42,882 bases of DNA from Promethearchaeota archaeon (GCA_030668025.1 DAOUUT010000004.1:1-42882), one strand, 5' to 3'. Shown: positions 25,167 to 33,933, counted from the first letter of the stretch. A program made the numbers and translations. Notes: a model not told the origin generated them from the letters alone.

Positions 25167-25328
25167 CATCCAAAACCAGAGGGGCGTAGATTATGTCCAA
25201 TATGCGATAACGAAAACTGGTATAAAATCCATGAGATAATCGATCGGACAGAAATAATATGTGATTACGCTAGAATTTATGGAAAGAAATACCGTTGCGG
25301 TTGCGGAACTGTTTGGAAGGAAAAATAA
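25167..25328 (+). pseudogene. zinc-ribbon open frame without a normal start
   Basis: From the stop at 25164-25166 a frame runs 53 codons to a TAA at 25326-25328. It reads LCPICDNENWYK early and YRCGCGTVWKEK at the end: a CxxC/CxC pair about 40 residues apart, a plausible zinc ribbon of the kind found in small nucleic-acid-binding or rubredoxin-like proteins. No ATG, GTG or TTG lies between the stop and the first Cys, so it is probably a remnant, a frameshifted gene, or a gene with a non-canonical start. It fills much of the otherwise empty stretch between signal peptidase and the lipid kinase. Confidence 0.35.
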
Positions 25329-25472
25329 TTTCTGCATGATAATTTTACAAGTTTTAATGATTAAGATATTTCATGAGAAACTATAAATTTTAAATAGTTC
25401 AATGTTCAATTAAAATAAATAATAAAAAATAAAAAATTGGGTTTCTTTTATTAAAAAAATAGAGTGTTAATT

Positions 25473-26432
25473 ATGGAAGCAGATTATGCAATAATTTATA
25501 ATCCTATTGCTGGAAAACCAGAACAGACCGAGAAAGATATAGCGTATGCAAAAAAGTGTTTAGATGATTTTAACATTTCTTACAAGTTATTCCAAACAGA
25601 ATTTGCAGGACATGCTATTAGCCTAGCTAACCAGTTAGCAAAAGAAGGATATCGAGTCATCGGAGCTGGTGGAGATGGGACTTGTAATGAAGTTTTTCAC
25701 GGCGTTATTAGCTCTAATTCAGGTGCTTTATGCGGGTTTATCCCAATGGGTTCGGGGAACGATATCCCTGCGGCAATTGGAATCACACCTGACATTAAAA
25801 GAGCATGCGAAATTATAGCAGAAAATAATACTAGTAAATCAGATATTGGGTTCGCCAAAACGGACGAAGGAGTAGAACGGTACTTTCTGGGTATTGGAAG
25901 TCAAGGATTTGACGCTGAAGTTGCGAAAAGATCAAATGAAAATAAAGAAAAGAATTATAATGCGATTATTCTTAAAACTTTGTTCTCGTGGAAAAGTAGA
26001 GAGATAAGGGTTACAATGGATAACGATTCTTACGAAGGAATGGCAAACTTGGCTGCAGTAGGTAATGGAGGAGCTTATGGTGGTGGGATGTATATATGTC
26101 AAAAAGCAAAAGTTGATGATGGGTTATTTGATATAAGCGTAGTAGATATTGGAAAATTTAAACTTCTTCTTCAATTTAAAAAGATGTATAACGCATCGCT
26201 TTTACCCCATCCAGACATTTCTGAATATCAAAGCAAAAAAGTGAGAATTGAAATGAAAAATCCTGAAGATGAGCCTTATAACTGTCAAGTTGACGGCGAG
26301 GTTTTAGGAGCCCTTCCAGTTACATATGAAAGTATTAAAGACGGCTATGAATTTATTCGTCCCAAAATAGACGAAGTCGCAGAAGCATTTAAAGAGAAGT
26401 ATGGAAGATACTTCTATATATGTGAACATTAA
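25473..26432 (+). CDS. diacylglycerol kinase-family lipid kinase (DAGK catalytic domain)
   Basis: 319 residues from the ATG at 25473; a GTG three codons upstream is the alternative. The N-terminal DAGK/NAD-kinase-like domain has IIYNPIAGK (7-15), the GAGGDGTCNEV nucleotide motif (64-74) and PMGSGNDIP (91-99); the C-terminal beta domain contains NGGAYGGGMYI and the QVDGEV motif. These are the signatures of YegS/DgkB-type enzymes, which phosphorylate diacylglycerol, sphingoid bases or related membrane lipids with ATP. In an archaeon the natural lipid would be an isoprenoid ether lipid or precursor; this is inference. The methyltransferase gene follows on the same strand. Confidence 0.9.
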   Translation: MEADYAIIYNPIAGKPEQTEKDIAYAKKCLDDFNISYKLFQTEFAGHAISLANQLAKEGYRVIGAGGDGTCNEVFHGVISSNSGALCGFIPMGSGNDIPAAIGITPDIKRACEIIAENNTSKSDIGFAKTDEGVERYFLGIGSQGFDAEVAKRSNENKEKNYNAIILKTLFSWKSREIRVTMDNDSYEGMANLAAVGNGGAYGGGMYICQKAKVDDGLFDISVVDIGKFKLLLQFKKMYNASLLPHPDISEYQSKKVRIEMKNPEDEPYNCQVDGEVLGALPVTYESIKDGYEFIRPKIDEVAEAFKEKYGRYFYICEH

Positions 26433-26476
26433 ACAATTTTTTTTTTCTTTTGAGAATTAATTACCTACATATTGAT

Positions 26477-27103
26477 ATGCCTGACTGGGACGATATATTC
26501 ACAAAACGAGGTAAAGTCTTTACAAATCCACATCAAGATATGGAAAGGTTAACCAAAATCTTTAAGGAAAATGGCGTTCAACGAATTTTAGACTTAGGAT
26601 GTGGAACTGGCCGGCATCTATTGTTTTTCTCAAAGAAAGGGTTTGATGTTTACGGTATCGATAAATCGCCAAAAGGTTTAGAGATTGCTAAAAATTGGTT
26701 AGACGAAGAAAATTTATCAGCAAAACTAACTCATCAGAGAATTGATCAAAAATTTCCTTATGCGAATGATTTTTTTGATGTTATTATCTCAATTCAAGTA
26801 ATTCATCATAATTTAATGAAAGAAATACTCTTTTCCGTTAAAGAAATTGAGCGAGTATTAAAAACAAAAGGATTTATTTTTATCACAGTTCCTTTCCTTC
26901 AAGCTTTTAACGTAAAAAACAGTAAGTGGAAATTGAAAAAAGTCGAAAAAAGAACCTATATTCCTCAATCAGGTCCAGAGGAGGGGCTTCCTCATCATTT
27001 TTTTACAATTGCAGAATTAAAGCGTGTTTTTAGCGCTTTTGAATTGTTAGAAATATATATTGACAAAACCAATCATCGCGCAATGTTAGGAAAAAAGAAA
27101 TAA
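26477..27103 (+). CDS. class I SAM-dependent methyltransferase
   Basis: 208 residues from the ATG at 26477 (MPDWDDIF); a TTG at 26450 would add nine residues. SAM motif I is LDLGCGTGRHLLFF, followed by GIDKSPKGLEIA, and the family's later motifs are FPYANDFFDVIISIQVIHH and FIFITVPFLQ. The domain is a Methyltransf_11/25 type, often called UbiE-like. It lies 44 bases after the lipid kinase on the same strand, so a lipid or quinone-like substrate is thinkable but not shown. The C-terminus ends with HHFFTIAELKRVF, typical of this group. It is convergent with the M28 peptidase. Confidence 0.85.
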   Translation: MPDWDDIFTKRGKVFTNPHQDMERLTKIFKENGVQRILDLGCGTGRHLLFFSKKGFDVYGIDKSPKGLEIAKNWLDEENLSAKLTHQRIDQKFPYANDFFDVIISIQVIHHNLMKEILFSVKEIERVLKTKGFIFITVPFLQAFNVKNSKWKLKKVEKRTYIPQSGPEEGLPHHFFTIAELKRVFSAFELLEIYIDKTNHRAMLGKKK

Positions 27104-27117
27104 AAAGTAATATTCAT

Positions 27118-28302
27118 TTAAACTGAATTTTTAGGTTTGATTAACCTTGAACGAACGATTAATAAAACAGATGCTATACCGATGATTGGTAAAACAATCG
27201 CAATTAAAGTCAAGAAATCAGAATCAAGAAAGTTAAAATCGTCGTTCCACGGAAAATTTCCTTGAAATTGGTTGTTAGTTTCTAAGTAATTATTATAAAT
27301 AAATTGCTCTACTGTTTTTCCCGTTACTTCGAGACTATAATTTGAAATATGATCCAAATTATCTTCGGTCGTGTGATGGTAAGGCCAAGCGGGGTTATCC
27401 CAAAAGTTTATGATTAAATCTGCTGAGGGAATTCCATAGTTTACAAATGGCACATGGTCATCAGTAATGGAACTGATTATTGGATCAGAAGGAAATTGGG
27501 AAGTATAGCCTAATTCTCTACCGGTCTCAAATAATTCGTTCAATAACAAGGAGGTTGAATGTTGTTCGCTAATAAATTTTAGATTTGCTCCTCCAACCAT
27601 ATCTAATAATATCATCGCATCAAAATGTTCTTCAGAAGAATTATAAAAGATTTCAATGTCTTGTACAAATTTTGTAGATCCTTCGCACCAGTCCCAACCT
27701 AAAATTCCATGGCTATAATCAATTCCTTGATCTTCCGCATCAAAAAACAAAAACCAAATTTGTACAGACAGATTTTGTCTTCTGTTATATAAAACTTTAG
27801 CAAGTTCTATTAAAACAGCACTACCACTTGCACCATCGTTAGCGCCTGGAACGGGTAAGTCCTGATTTACGCTATCTTTTGTGGCTCTCGCCCTTGAGTC
27901 GTAATGAGCGCCTAAAATCAAAATATTAGTAAAGTTTTCGTTCATTTTAAACAACACATTTTGGCAGTCAACCGAATGAATTGTAAAGTTATGAAGAATG
28001 TAGTTTATCGAAGGATCGATTTCTTGAAATTTTGAGACGAAATATTGTGCACAATCTTCTCTACCTTGAGTTCCAGGCGTTCTATAATGCGTTGTATTAA
28101 TATTTAACTGATCTTCTACATATGCATACGCATTATCACCGTCAAAATATAAATCAACATTAAAATTTGTGAATGTATTACTAGTCGATAAGATAATAAT
28201 TGAGATAGTAATAGGGATTACCACGATTAGCACAATCGATGTGATTAAGATTAATTTGTGAGATTTTTTTATATGAATCCACCAATAATAAGATACATTC
28301 AA
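27118..28302 (-). CDS. membrane-anchored M28-family metallopeptidase (glutaminyl-cyclase-like)
   Basis: 394 residues. One TM helix at about 17-40 (LILITSIVLIVVIPITISIIIL) anchors an outward-facing M28 domain (60-340), and a second TM helix lies at 362-384. Probable zinc ligands are H133 (GAHYD), D156 (GANDGASG), E190-D191 (FDAED), D234 (LLDMVGG) and H310 (HHTTED). The DDHVPFVNYGIPSADLI and PAWPYHHTTEDN segments are closer to animal-type glutaminyl cyclases than to classical M28 aminopeptidases, so an aminopeptidase or a pyroglutamate-forming role is possible. The start is TTG. Both termini lie in the cell, the domain outside, if both helices insert as predicted. Confidence 0.82.
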   Translation of the reverse strand: MNVSYYWWIHIKKSHKLILITSIVLIVVIPITISIIILSTSNTFTNFNVDLYFDGDNAYAYVEDQLNINTTHYRTPGTQGREDCAQYFVSKFQEIDPSINYILHNFTIHSVDCQNVLFKMNENFTNILILGAHYDSRARATKDSVNQDLPVPGANDGASGSAVLIELAKVLYNRRQNLSVQIWFLFFDAEDQGIDYSHGILGWDWCEGSTKFVQDIEIFYNSSEEHFDAMILLDMVGGANLKFISEQHSTSLLLNELFETGRELGYTSQFPSDPIISSITDDHVPFVNYGIPSADLIINFWDNPAWPYHHTTEDNLDHISNYSLEVTGKTVEQFIYNNYLETNNQFQGNFPWNDDFNFLDSDFLTLIAIVLPIIGIASVLLIVRSRLIKPKNSV

Positions 28303-28356
28303 ATGATTTTATATTATTATGATAAAAATAAAAAATAAAAAATATATTTATTTTGT

Positions 28357-28779
28357 TTAAAGTGGTTCAAAACCTAAATCTGTTTTTATTTCACCTTTAA
28401 TTTCTGTCTCTAAAAATGTGGCTTTTACGGGCATACCTACGCTAATTGTTTCTGGTTTACTTTCATCTACACCTATTAATTGACCACTAACCATTGGTCC
28501 CTCGTCAAGCTTAATAACCGAGAAACAATAAGGTTTTTTTCTACCGTAACCTTTCTCTACAAAAAAAGGTGTACCTACAGTAATGCTTGTAAAGGCAGCA
28601 ATTTTACCTTTTCCTGACATCTCAACCCATTCCATATTAGTTGAATTACATTTCGTGCATAATCTTCTAACAGGAACATATTGTTCGCCACAATCTTTGC
28701 ATTTTGAACCCATCAATTTTTTATTTCGAATATAATCCAAATAACTTTCTATTGTAAACTCTTTATCTGCTTCTGTCAT
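28357..28779 (-). CDS. DUF35 OB-fold protein with zinc ribbon, thiolase partner
   Basis: 140 residues from the ATG at 28779; a GTG at 28791 lies inside the ribosome-binding site and is rejected. The N-terminal helix (ESYLDYIRNK) precedes a rubredoxin-like zinc ribbon with C27-x2-C30...C41-x2-C44 (CKDCGEQYVPVRRLCTKC). The OB fold follows (GKIAAFTSITVGTP, MVSGQLIG). In archaea such proteins bridge acetoacetyl-CoA thiolase and HMG-CoA synthase in a channelling complex, or partner with other thiolases. The thiolase gene upstream ends two bases before the GTG and its stop overlaps this gene's Shine-Dalgarno, so they are translated as a pair. No HMG-CoA synthase is in the window. Confidence 0.9.
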   Translation of the reverse strand: MTEADKEFTIESYLDYIRNKKLMGSKCKDCGEQYVPVRRLCTKCNSTNMEWVEMSGKGKIAAFTSITVGTPFFVEKGYGRKKPYCFSVIKLDEGPMVSGQLIGVDESKPETISVGMPVKATFLETEIKGEIKTDLGFEPL

Positions 28780-28787
28780 TTTTTTTT

Positions 28788-28795
28788 TCACCTCT
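28788..28795 (-). promoter_or_regulatory. Shine-Dalgarno that fixes the DUF35 start
   Basis: AGAGGTGA on the minus strand matches the anti-Shine-Dalgarno of 16S rRNA and stands 8 bases before the ATG at 28779. It overlaps the thiolase stop codon. Confidence 0.65.
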
Positions 28796-30053
28796 ATTTT
28801 TCATAAATATGAACCACGCATGTACCACCAGAGCCACCTAAATTATGTGTCATAGCTCTTTCAACATCGAATTTTACCTGTCTGTTTCTCTCAGCAATAC
28901 CTCGCATCTGTTTAAAAGTTTCTACAGCATGAGCAGCCCCTGTAGCACCTACAGGATGTCCTTTTGACTTAAGTCCACCAGAAGTGTTAATTGGGAGACT
29001 TCCATCTAGCTTAGTTTCTCCATTTTTTATGGCTTCCACAGCTTTACCCTTCTCGTAAAAACCTAAATCCTCCATCGCGAGTATCTCGGCAATCGTGAAA
29101 CAATCGTGTACCTCACAAATTTGAATATCTTTTGGTTTCAGACCGGACATTTCGTACGCTTGTCTTGCTGCTTCTCTTGTAGCTACAAAACTCGTTAAAT
29201 TATCTCTATCATGTAATGATAAAGCAGCACTTCCTTGACCAGTACCTGTTATCCAAATTGGCGTATCAGTAAATTTCTTTGCTACATCACCGGCCACTAG
29301 AAATAGACATGCCGCACCATCTGTAATCAAAGAACAATCAAATAATCTTAAAGGAGATGCTATCATTGGGTTCGAAGAACTTTTAAGAAAATCAAATTCA
29401 TCTTTCCAATCGGGAATATCTCTACCTTGTTCTTTATATCTAACTATTTTACTGGCCATCATTTCTTTTATCGATTGTTGCATTTGAGCAAAGGGATTTT
29501 CTTTCCCATTTTCATGGTTTTTTATTCCAACTCTCATCAAATCTTCTGCTGTAGTTCCATATTTATGGAAATGAGCCGAAGCAATTGCTGCATAAAGCCC
29601 TGGAAATGTCGCCCCCGCGGGATATTCGAAAATAGAATCGGAGGCTGTAGCTAAAATGTCGGTGACTAAGGTTGTTGATACTTCCGTCATACATTCCACT
29701 CCGCTTACGGCAATTACATCATGTATGCCTGAGGCAATAGCAATAACTGCTTGTCTTAAGGCAATGCCACTGCTAGCACACGCACCTTCAAATCTAGAAG
29801 CAGGTTTAGGAGTCAATCCAACCAAGTTTGCCATCTGAGGAGCTAAATGTCCTTGATGGTTAAATAAATCTGAAGAATAATTACCGACATAGCACGCGTC
29901 AATATCTTTAGGTTCAATACCATTATCTACTGTCTTGACAGCATTTAACCACGCTTCAACCCACATATCGGGATTTCGTTTAAGTGGGAAATTTCTTCCA
30001 AACTTACACATACCGGCTCCAACTAAAGCGACTTTTCTCGCTAATTTATTCAT
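28794..30053 (-). CDS. thiolase (acetyl-CoA acetyltransferase / SCP-x type)
   Basis: 419 residues, full length. The nucleophile Cys92 lies in EGACASSGIAL, His316 in CEVHDCFTIAE, His366 in KGHPVGATG (365-372), and the C-terminal NLGGSGGTCVVH. The pattern is that of archaeal and SCP-x thiolases rather than the bacterial AtoB group. It condenses two acetyl-CoA or cleaves a 3-ketoacyl-CoA, probably with the DUF35 protein encoded directly after it. The start is ATG at 30053. It is divergent from a MaoC hydratase, which fits a fatty-acyl or mevalonate setting. No HMG-CoA synthase is next to it. Confidence 0.93.
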   Translation of the reverse strand: MNKLARKVALVGAGMCKFGRNFPLKRNPDMWVEAWLNAVKTVDNGIEPKDIDACYVGNYSSDLFNHQGHLAPQMANLVGLTPKPASRFEGACASSGIALRQAVIAIASGIHDVIAVSGVECMTEVSTTLVTDILATASDSIFEYPAGATFPGLYAAIASAHFHKYGTTAEDLMRVGIKNHENGKENPFAQMQQSIKEMMASKIVRYKEQGRDIPDWKDEFDFLKSSSNPMIASPLRLFDCSLITDGAACLFLVAGDVAKKFTDTPIWITGTGQGSAALSLHDRDNLTSFVATREAARQAYEMSGLKPKDIQICEVHDCFTIAEILAMEDLGFYEKGKAVEAIKNGETKLDGSLPINTSGGLKSKGHPVGATGAAHAVETFKQMRGIAERNRQVKFDVERAMTHNLGGSGGTCVVHIYEK

Positions 30054-30171
30054 TTTTTTTTTTTCACTTTTTTTTTATTATATCAAATTGAATTATTAAG
30101 GAATTAAATTTTTCATTCTTATAAAATTGGAACATTAATGTTTTTATCTACTTTTTCATTAATTTATAATT

Positions 30172-30615
30172 ATGACGAATTCAAATTTAGAACCAGTCAA
30201 ATTTGATGATTATAAGGTAGGGGATTCTGCGAAATTCACAAAAACGATCACTGAAGAAGATGTTATGAAATTTGCAGAAGTTTCTGGTGATTACAACCCT
30301 ATACATGTGAATCCGGAATATGCAAAGACTCAAATGTTTGGGAAACAAGTTGCTCACGGAGTTATTAGTGTGGGTTTAATTTCAGCATCCCTAGGCGTAG
30401 AGTTATTTGGCCCAGGTATACTTTATGGTGAACAAACCGTTAGATTCATTAAACCCGTATTTTTTGGCGATAAATTAACGGCCGTAGCTACAGTCAAGGA
30501 AAAATTTACTAAAAAAGACGGAAAGCTAAAGTTCGTTAGATGCGATACAAAAGTTTATAATCAAAACGAAGATCTTGTCACCGATGGTGAAGCTGTCGTT
30601 TTGCTATTAAATTAA
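30172..30615 (+). CDS. MaoC-like (R)-specific enoyl-CoA hydratase
   Basis: 147 residues, a single hot-dog domain. The hydratase-2 catalytic motif is D40-x4-H45 in SGDYNPIHVNPEYAK, followed by GKQVAHGVISVGLIS and FIKPVFFGDKL, the usual R-hydratase signature. It hydrates trans-2-enoyl-CoA to (R)-3-hydroxyacyl-CoA, or dehydrates in the reverse sense. The gene is divergent from the thiolase and lies in the same acyl-CoA neighbourhood. The start is ATG; an oligo-T follows at 30649-30656. Confidence 0.93.
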   Translation: MTNSNLEPVKFDDYKVGDSAKFTKTITEEDVMKFAEVSGDYNPIHVNPEYAKTQMFGKQVAHGVISVGLISASLGVELFGPGILYGEQTVRFIKPVFFGDKLTAVATVKEKFTKKDGKLKFVRCDTKVYNQNEDLVTDGEAVVLLLN

Positions 30616-30648
30616 CAATAAATTTTTAATTTCTACTAAATTTTTATA

Positions 30649-30656
30649 TTTTTTTT
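30649..30656 (+). terminator. oligo-T after the MaoC hydratase
   Basis: An eight-T run about 30 bases after the stop, with further T-rich sequence on both sides. This is an archaeal-type termination signal; tentative. Confidence 0.35.
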
Positions 30657-30895
30657 CTCTATTTCTAAAATTACTAATTCTTTATTTTATACTCTTGCGC
30701 ATCCTTACTGGAAATTTTTCTTATTTAGAAAAGAATTAGAAAAGAATAAAAAGTAGAACTCTCTAAATTCAATGCTAAAGCAATCTTATCTTTTGATAAT
30801 CATTTCGATGGGATTATTTCGAGATTACATTAAAAAATTTAATTCTGTTCTTTCATATCTTTATGATATTGTGTTGGCATATCAATACAATAGAT

Positions 30896-32044
30896 TTATA
30901 TCCTGTACCAATAGGACTGAATTCTAATATTATCATTATCAATAATATCTATGACGGCAGTCCATTTGTAAGTTTTTAACCATAATTTTCCTGGAAATAG
31001 TTGCCATCCTTTAATTGGTTGAATATTAAGTGAAATTATATCACCTACACGATTTATATAGTATTTACCTGCAAATATACCCTTTCTGTCGTCAATACAA
31101 CAAGAGAATTTACCTTTAATTTTCATATTACTTTTTAAGGCAATTAAATTAGGGATTGCGGGAGAAAATTCAAAAGAAATAGCGTGACCTACTTCATTCT
31201 TTCCAGAAATCTTTTCTATCTCGTAATAGCCCTTATTGTTAAATATTTCATAAGTTAAATTTTCATTTATTACATTTAAATTAGAAGAATTTACAAGTAT
31301 TGGGTTTAAGTTTCCACTAAAAGAACTATTCCAGTTACCAATAATCGGTTCTAAGGAGTATCGCGCTAAATAAATACACATACCGTTCATTCGAACTGGT
31401 ATTTCAACTGGTTTTCTTAAAAATCCATGAATTTTTATAAAAATTTCCGTATCTTTTTTGATTACCATACCAAACTCGTTGAGATATACTATCGGAAAAT
31501 ACTGTGGTTTTCTGCTAGCGATACCAATGGGAGTTAGCATCGCAGTTAATTCTCTTCCAAGCGTATTTTCCTTAATTTTAAATTCAATGTCTTTTTCTAA
31601 CTTGTCTTTCAAAAATAGATAAGCGTCTAAACCCAAATCGTCTGTTTGAAATCTAAAATCAATTTCTTCAAGTTGATTAAACGAAACATTAGTCAATAAA
31701 TCCTCAATCAATTTCTTTCTTTGTTCGATAATTGCTTCATTGGTATAATAAATGTCTATCAAGTCATCTTTTCTATACATAATTACTATAGGCAATTTTT
31801 CACCAGCTATACGAAAAATCTGGAGTTCAATTGCATAGTAAATAGGGTCTTCTTCGAAATTAACTAGCATTAAACGATCTATATGATCAATAGTTATGTT
31901 AAATGGTGAGAAAATCATATATTTAGGCGAAGATTCGTAAATTTTTAGCGAATTCTTTCTTTTACCAAGATATTTGTAGTGATCTACGACGACATCTTTT
32001 ATGTCTACATTTTTCCGCTTTAAAAACGCTAACGATACTTTCAA
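30896..32044 (-). CDS. hypothetical protein, soluble, not recognised
   Basis: 382 residues without TM helix or signal peptide. It is rich in beta-type and mixed segments: IMYRKDDLIDIYYTN and FRIAGEKLPIVIMY in the N-terminal half, an IKIHGFLRKPVEIPVRMNG strand run in the middle, and a C-terminal region with GKFSCCIDDRKG, PIKGWQLFPGKLWLK and IQSYWYRI. No known motif or catalytic signature was recognised; the tryptophan-rich end resembles lipocalin/calycin-like beta barrels only in a loose way. The start is TTG at 32044. It lies 32 bases downstream of the cobalamin adenosyltransferase on the same strand. Confidence 0.6.
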   Translation of the reverse strand: MKVSLAFLKRKNVDIKDVVVDHYKYLGKRKNSLKIYESSPKYMIFSPFNITIDHIDRLMLVNFEEDPIYYAIELQIFRIAGEKLPIVIMYRKDDLIDIYYTNEAIIEQRKKLIEDLLTNVSFNQLEEIDFRFQTDDLGLDAYLFLKDKLEKDIEFKIKENTLGRELTAMLTPIGIASRKPQYFPIVYLNEFGMVIKKDTEIFIKIHGFLRKPVEIPVRMNGMCIYLARYSLEPIIGNWNSSFSGNLNPILVNSSNLNVINENLTYEIFNNKGYYEIEKISGKNEVGHAISFEFSPAIPNLIALKSNMKIKGKFSCCIDDRKGIFAGKYYINRVGDIISLNIQPIKGWQLFPGKLWLKTYKWTAVIDIIDNDNIRIQSYWYRI

Positions 32045-32076
32045 TATAACGCCTATTTTTAATTCTTCTTCTTTTT

Positions 32077-32616
32077 TTAATATTCAATGCCAAAGCGAGC
32101 TTTAATCCCTTTTGAAGAGTAGTAATGTTTGATCATTCTCATTTCAGTGAGCAAATCTGCGCGCTCCTTAATTTTAGGATGCATCTTAGGTCCACCAGTC
32201 ATAATTAATTCAACTTTTTCAGGTTTATTGTCAATCAATTTTAATACATCATCAAGATTTACGATTTCATATTCGACAGCAACACCAATTTCGTCAAGAA
32301 TAACGACATCGTAATCATCGCTCATAATCACCTTCTCAGCAAACGCCATACCTTTTTTTCCTTCTTCAAAGTCAATTTCTCCAGGAGTTGCGATTAAATC
32401 TGGCGTTCCAAACTGTTTCAATTCGAAATTTGGAATTCCCTTTATAGCCGTAACTTCTCCATATTGAGGGTATCCTTTCATAAATTGAATCATATATACT
32501 TTAAATCCATGACCCGTCGCCCGAAAGCCTTGTCCTAAAGCCGCAGTGGTCTTACCTTTGCCCCGACCAAAATAAACTTGTACAAGACCGACATTTAATC
32601 TTTTTCTTTCGACCAT
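32077..32616 (-). CDS. cobA: cob(I)yrinic acid a,c-diamide adenosyltransferase (CobA/BtuR type)
   Basis: 179 residues from the ATG at 32616 (a TTG at 32625 is in frame). The P-loop is GRGKGKTTAA near residue 17, Walker B is VVILDEIGVA, and the C-terminal TGGPKMHPKIKERADLLTEM is diagnostic of the family. It transfers the 5'-deoxyadenosyl group of ATP to cob(I)alamin, making the cofactor used by mutases such as the methylmalonyl-CoA mutase whose B12-binding end lies at 42553. The start is supported by AAAGGAA at 32633-32627, 10 bases upstream. The gene precedes the unrecognised 382-residue protein on the same strand and is divergent from the ferredoxin gene. Confidence 0.93.
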   Translation of the reverse strand: MVERKRLNVGLVQVYFGRGKGKTTAALGQGFRATGHGFKVYMIQFMKGYPQYGEVTAIKGIPNFELKQFGTPDLIATPGEIDFEEGKKGMAFAEKVIMSDDYDVVILDEIGVAVEYEIVNLDDVLKLIDNKPEKVELIMTGGPKMHPKIKERADLLTEMRMIKHYYSSKGIKARFGIEY

Positions 32617-32808
32617 AATTATCAAGTTCCTTTAATTAATCTATAAAAATAAACTTGCACAAATCCTTAGTTTATTCTTTTTTGAATAATAAACAACCTT
32701 TTATTGTATTACATTAGGATATATTTTATATCATTAAGATATTCTTTAACTAGTTGTTTTGATAATTTTCAGCATTAAGATTAAAATAAAAAAATTAAAG
32801 GAATTATT

Positions 32809-33933
32809 ATGAGTTTAAACAACGAAAACATTGCCCTGTATCGAAAATTACAGGAGCATCTTGATAAAATGCCATTAGGATTTCCTTCAACAAAATCAGG
32901 GTCCGATATTAAGTTATTAAAGCGTCTATTCGCGCCCCAAGAAGCGATAATTGCTATGTTTTTAAAATTTGGATGGGAGAGAGACCTAGAACCTTTAAAT
33001 ACCATTTACGAACGTGCGAAAGAGACCGGAATTTCAAAAGAAGAATTAGAACAAGTTTTAGATAAAATGGTTCAAAAAGGACTTCTTATGTTTAAAAGGG
33101 AAGCAGAAAAGAAATATTACGGTAATGCTCTACTCATGATTGGAATGTTTGAGTTCCAAGTAAACAAGCTCACAAAGGAATTTATAGAAGATTTTCACGA
33201 TTATTTTGGTAATAAATGGCTTGCGGAAGTTATTAAAGTAAAAGGCGCTCAATTACGGGTAATTCCTGTAGAACAAAGTATAGAATCTGAACATTCTATT
33301 AGTAGTTACGATGATGTCATAAAGCTTCTTGATACAACTGATGGACCATATATGGTAGTCAATTGTATTTGTAGGCAAATAAAGGACATCTTAGAACAAC
33401 CATGTAAAGCTACTTCTCGAAGAGAAGTGTGTTTAGCATTTGGATTTGCAGCAGAATTATATATAGAACAAGGATGGGGGCGCGCTATAAGTAAAGAGGA
33501 AGTTCTTGAAATTCTACGAAAAAATGAGGAAGAAGGACTAGTACTTCAACCAGACAACTCACAAAACTTAACAGTTATTTGTAGTTGCTGTAGTTGCTGT
33601 TGTGAAGGCTTATCAAAAATTAAATTATTACCAAATCCCGGAGATCTTACAATAACTAACTTTTACGCTGATGTGGAATCTGATCTATGCTCAGGTTGTG
33701 GAATTTGCGTTGAGATCTGCCCAATGGAGGCAATAACGCTTGTTGATGATATATCCTCGATCAAGCGGAAACGTTGTATAGGATGTGGAAATTGCGTTAT
33801 TAAATGTTCCTCTGAAGCAATTAAACTCCAAAAAAGAGAAAGACAATTCATTCCTTATCCAACAATGGATGATTTATTCGATAAAGTAATGGAAAGAAAA
33901 GTAAAACTTAAAGAAAAAACTTTAGAAAGATAA
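32809..33933 (+). CDS. Cys-rich protein with N-terminal wHTH-like region, CCSCCC cluster and two 4Fe-4S ferredoxin motifs
   Basis: 374 residues. Residues 30-95 look like a winged helix (ISKEELEQVLDKMVQKGLL). Residues 182-270 have CICR (C186, C188), C199, C208 and then the striking CSCCSCCC (C258-C265), an arrangement found in a family of anaerobic ferredoxin-like proteins. Two ferredoxin sets follow: C294-x2-C297-x2-C300-x3-C304 and C323-x2-C326-x2-C329-x3-C333, where Pro after the last Cys is replaced by Ser in the second set. The protein is likely a multi-cluster electron carrier for the reductase encoded downstream. AAAGGA at 32797 precedes the ATG. The old-yellow-enzyme gene follows after 117 bases. 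Confidence 0.8.
   Translation: MSLNNENIALYRKLQEHLDKMPLGFPSTKSGSDIKLLKRLFAPQEAIIAMFLKFGWERDLEPLNTIYERAKETGISKEELEQVLDKMVQKGLLMFKREAEKKYYGNALLMIGMFEFQVNKLTKEFIEDFHDYFGNKWLAEVIKVKGAQLRVIPVEQSIESEHSISSYDDVIKLLDTTDGPYMVVNCICRQIKDILEQPCKATSRREVCLAFGFAAELYIEQGWGRAISKEEVLEILRKNEEEGLVLQPDNSQNLTVICSCCSCCCEGLSKIKLLPNPGDLTITNFYADVESDLCSGCGICVEICPMEAITLVDDISSIKRKRCIGCGNCVIKCSSEAIKLQKRERQFIPYPTMDDLFDKVMERKVKLKEKTLER

Noticed and set aside
28779..28791. GTG at 28791 as start of the DUF35 gene.
   Set aside because: The GTG is part of the AGAGGTGA ribosome-binding site of the ATG at 28779.
30772..30927. A 51-codon plus-strand open frame (MLKQSYLLIIISMGLFRD...) that runs into the 3' end of the minus-strand gene at 30896.
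   Set aside because: It overlaps a longer gene, has no ribosome-binding site and its composition fits chance translation of AT-rich DNA; no similarity could be recognised.
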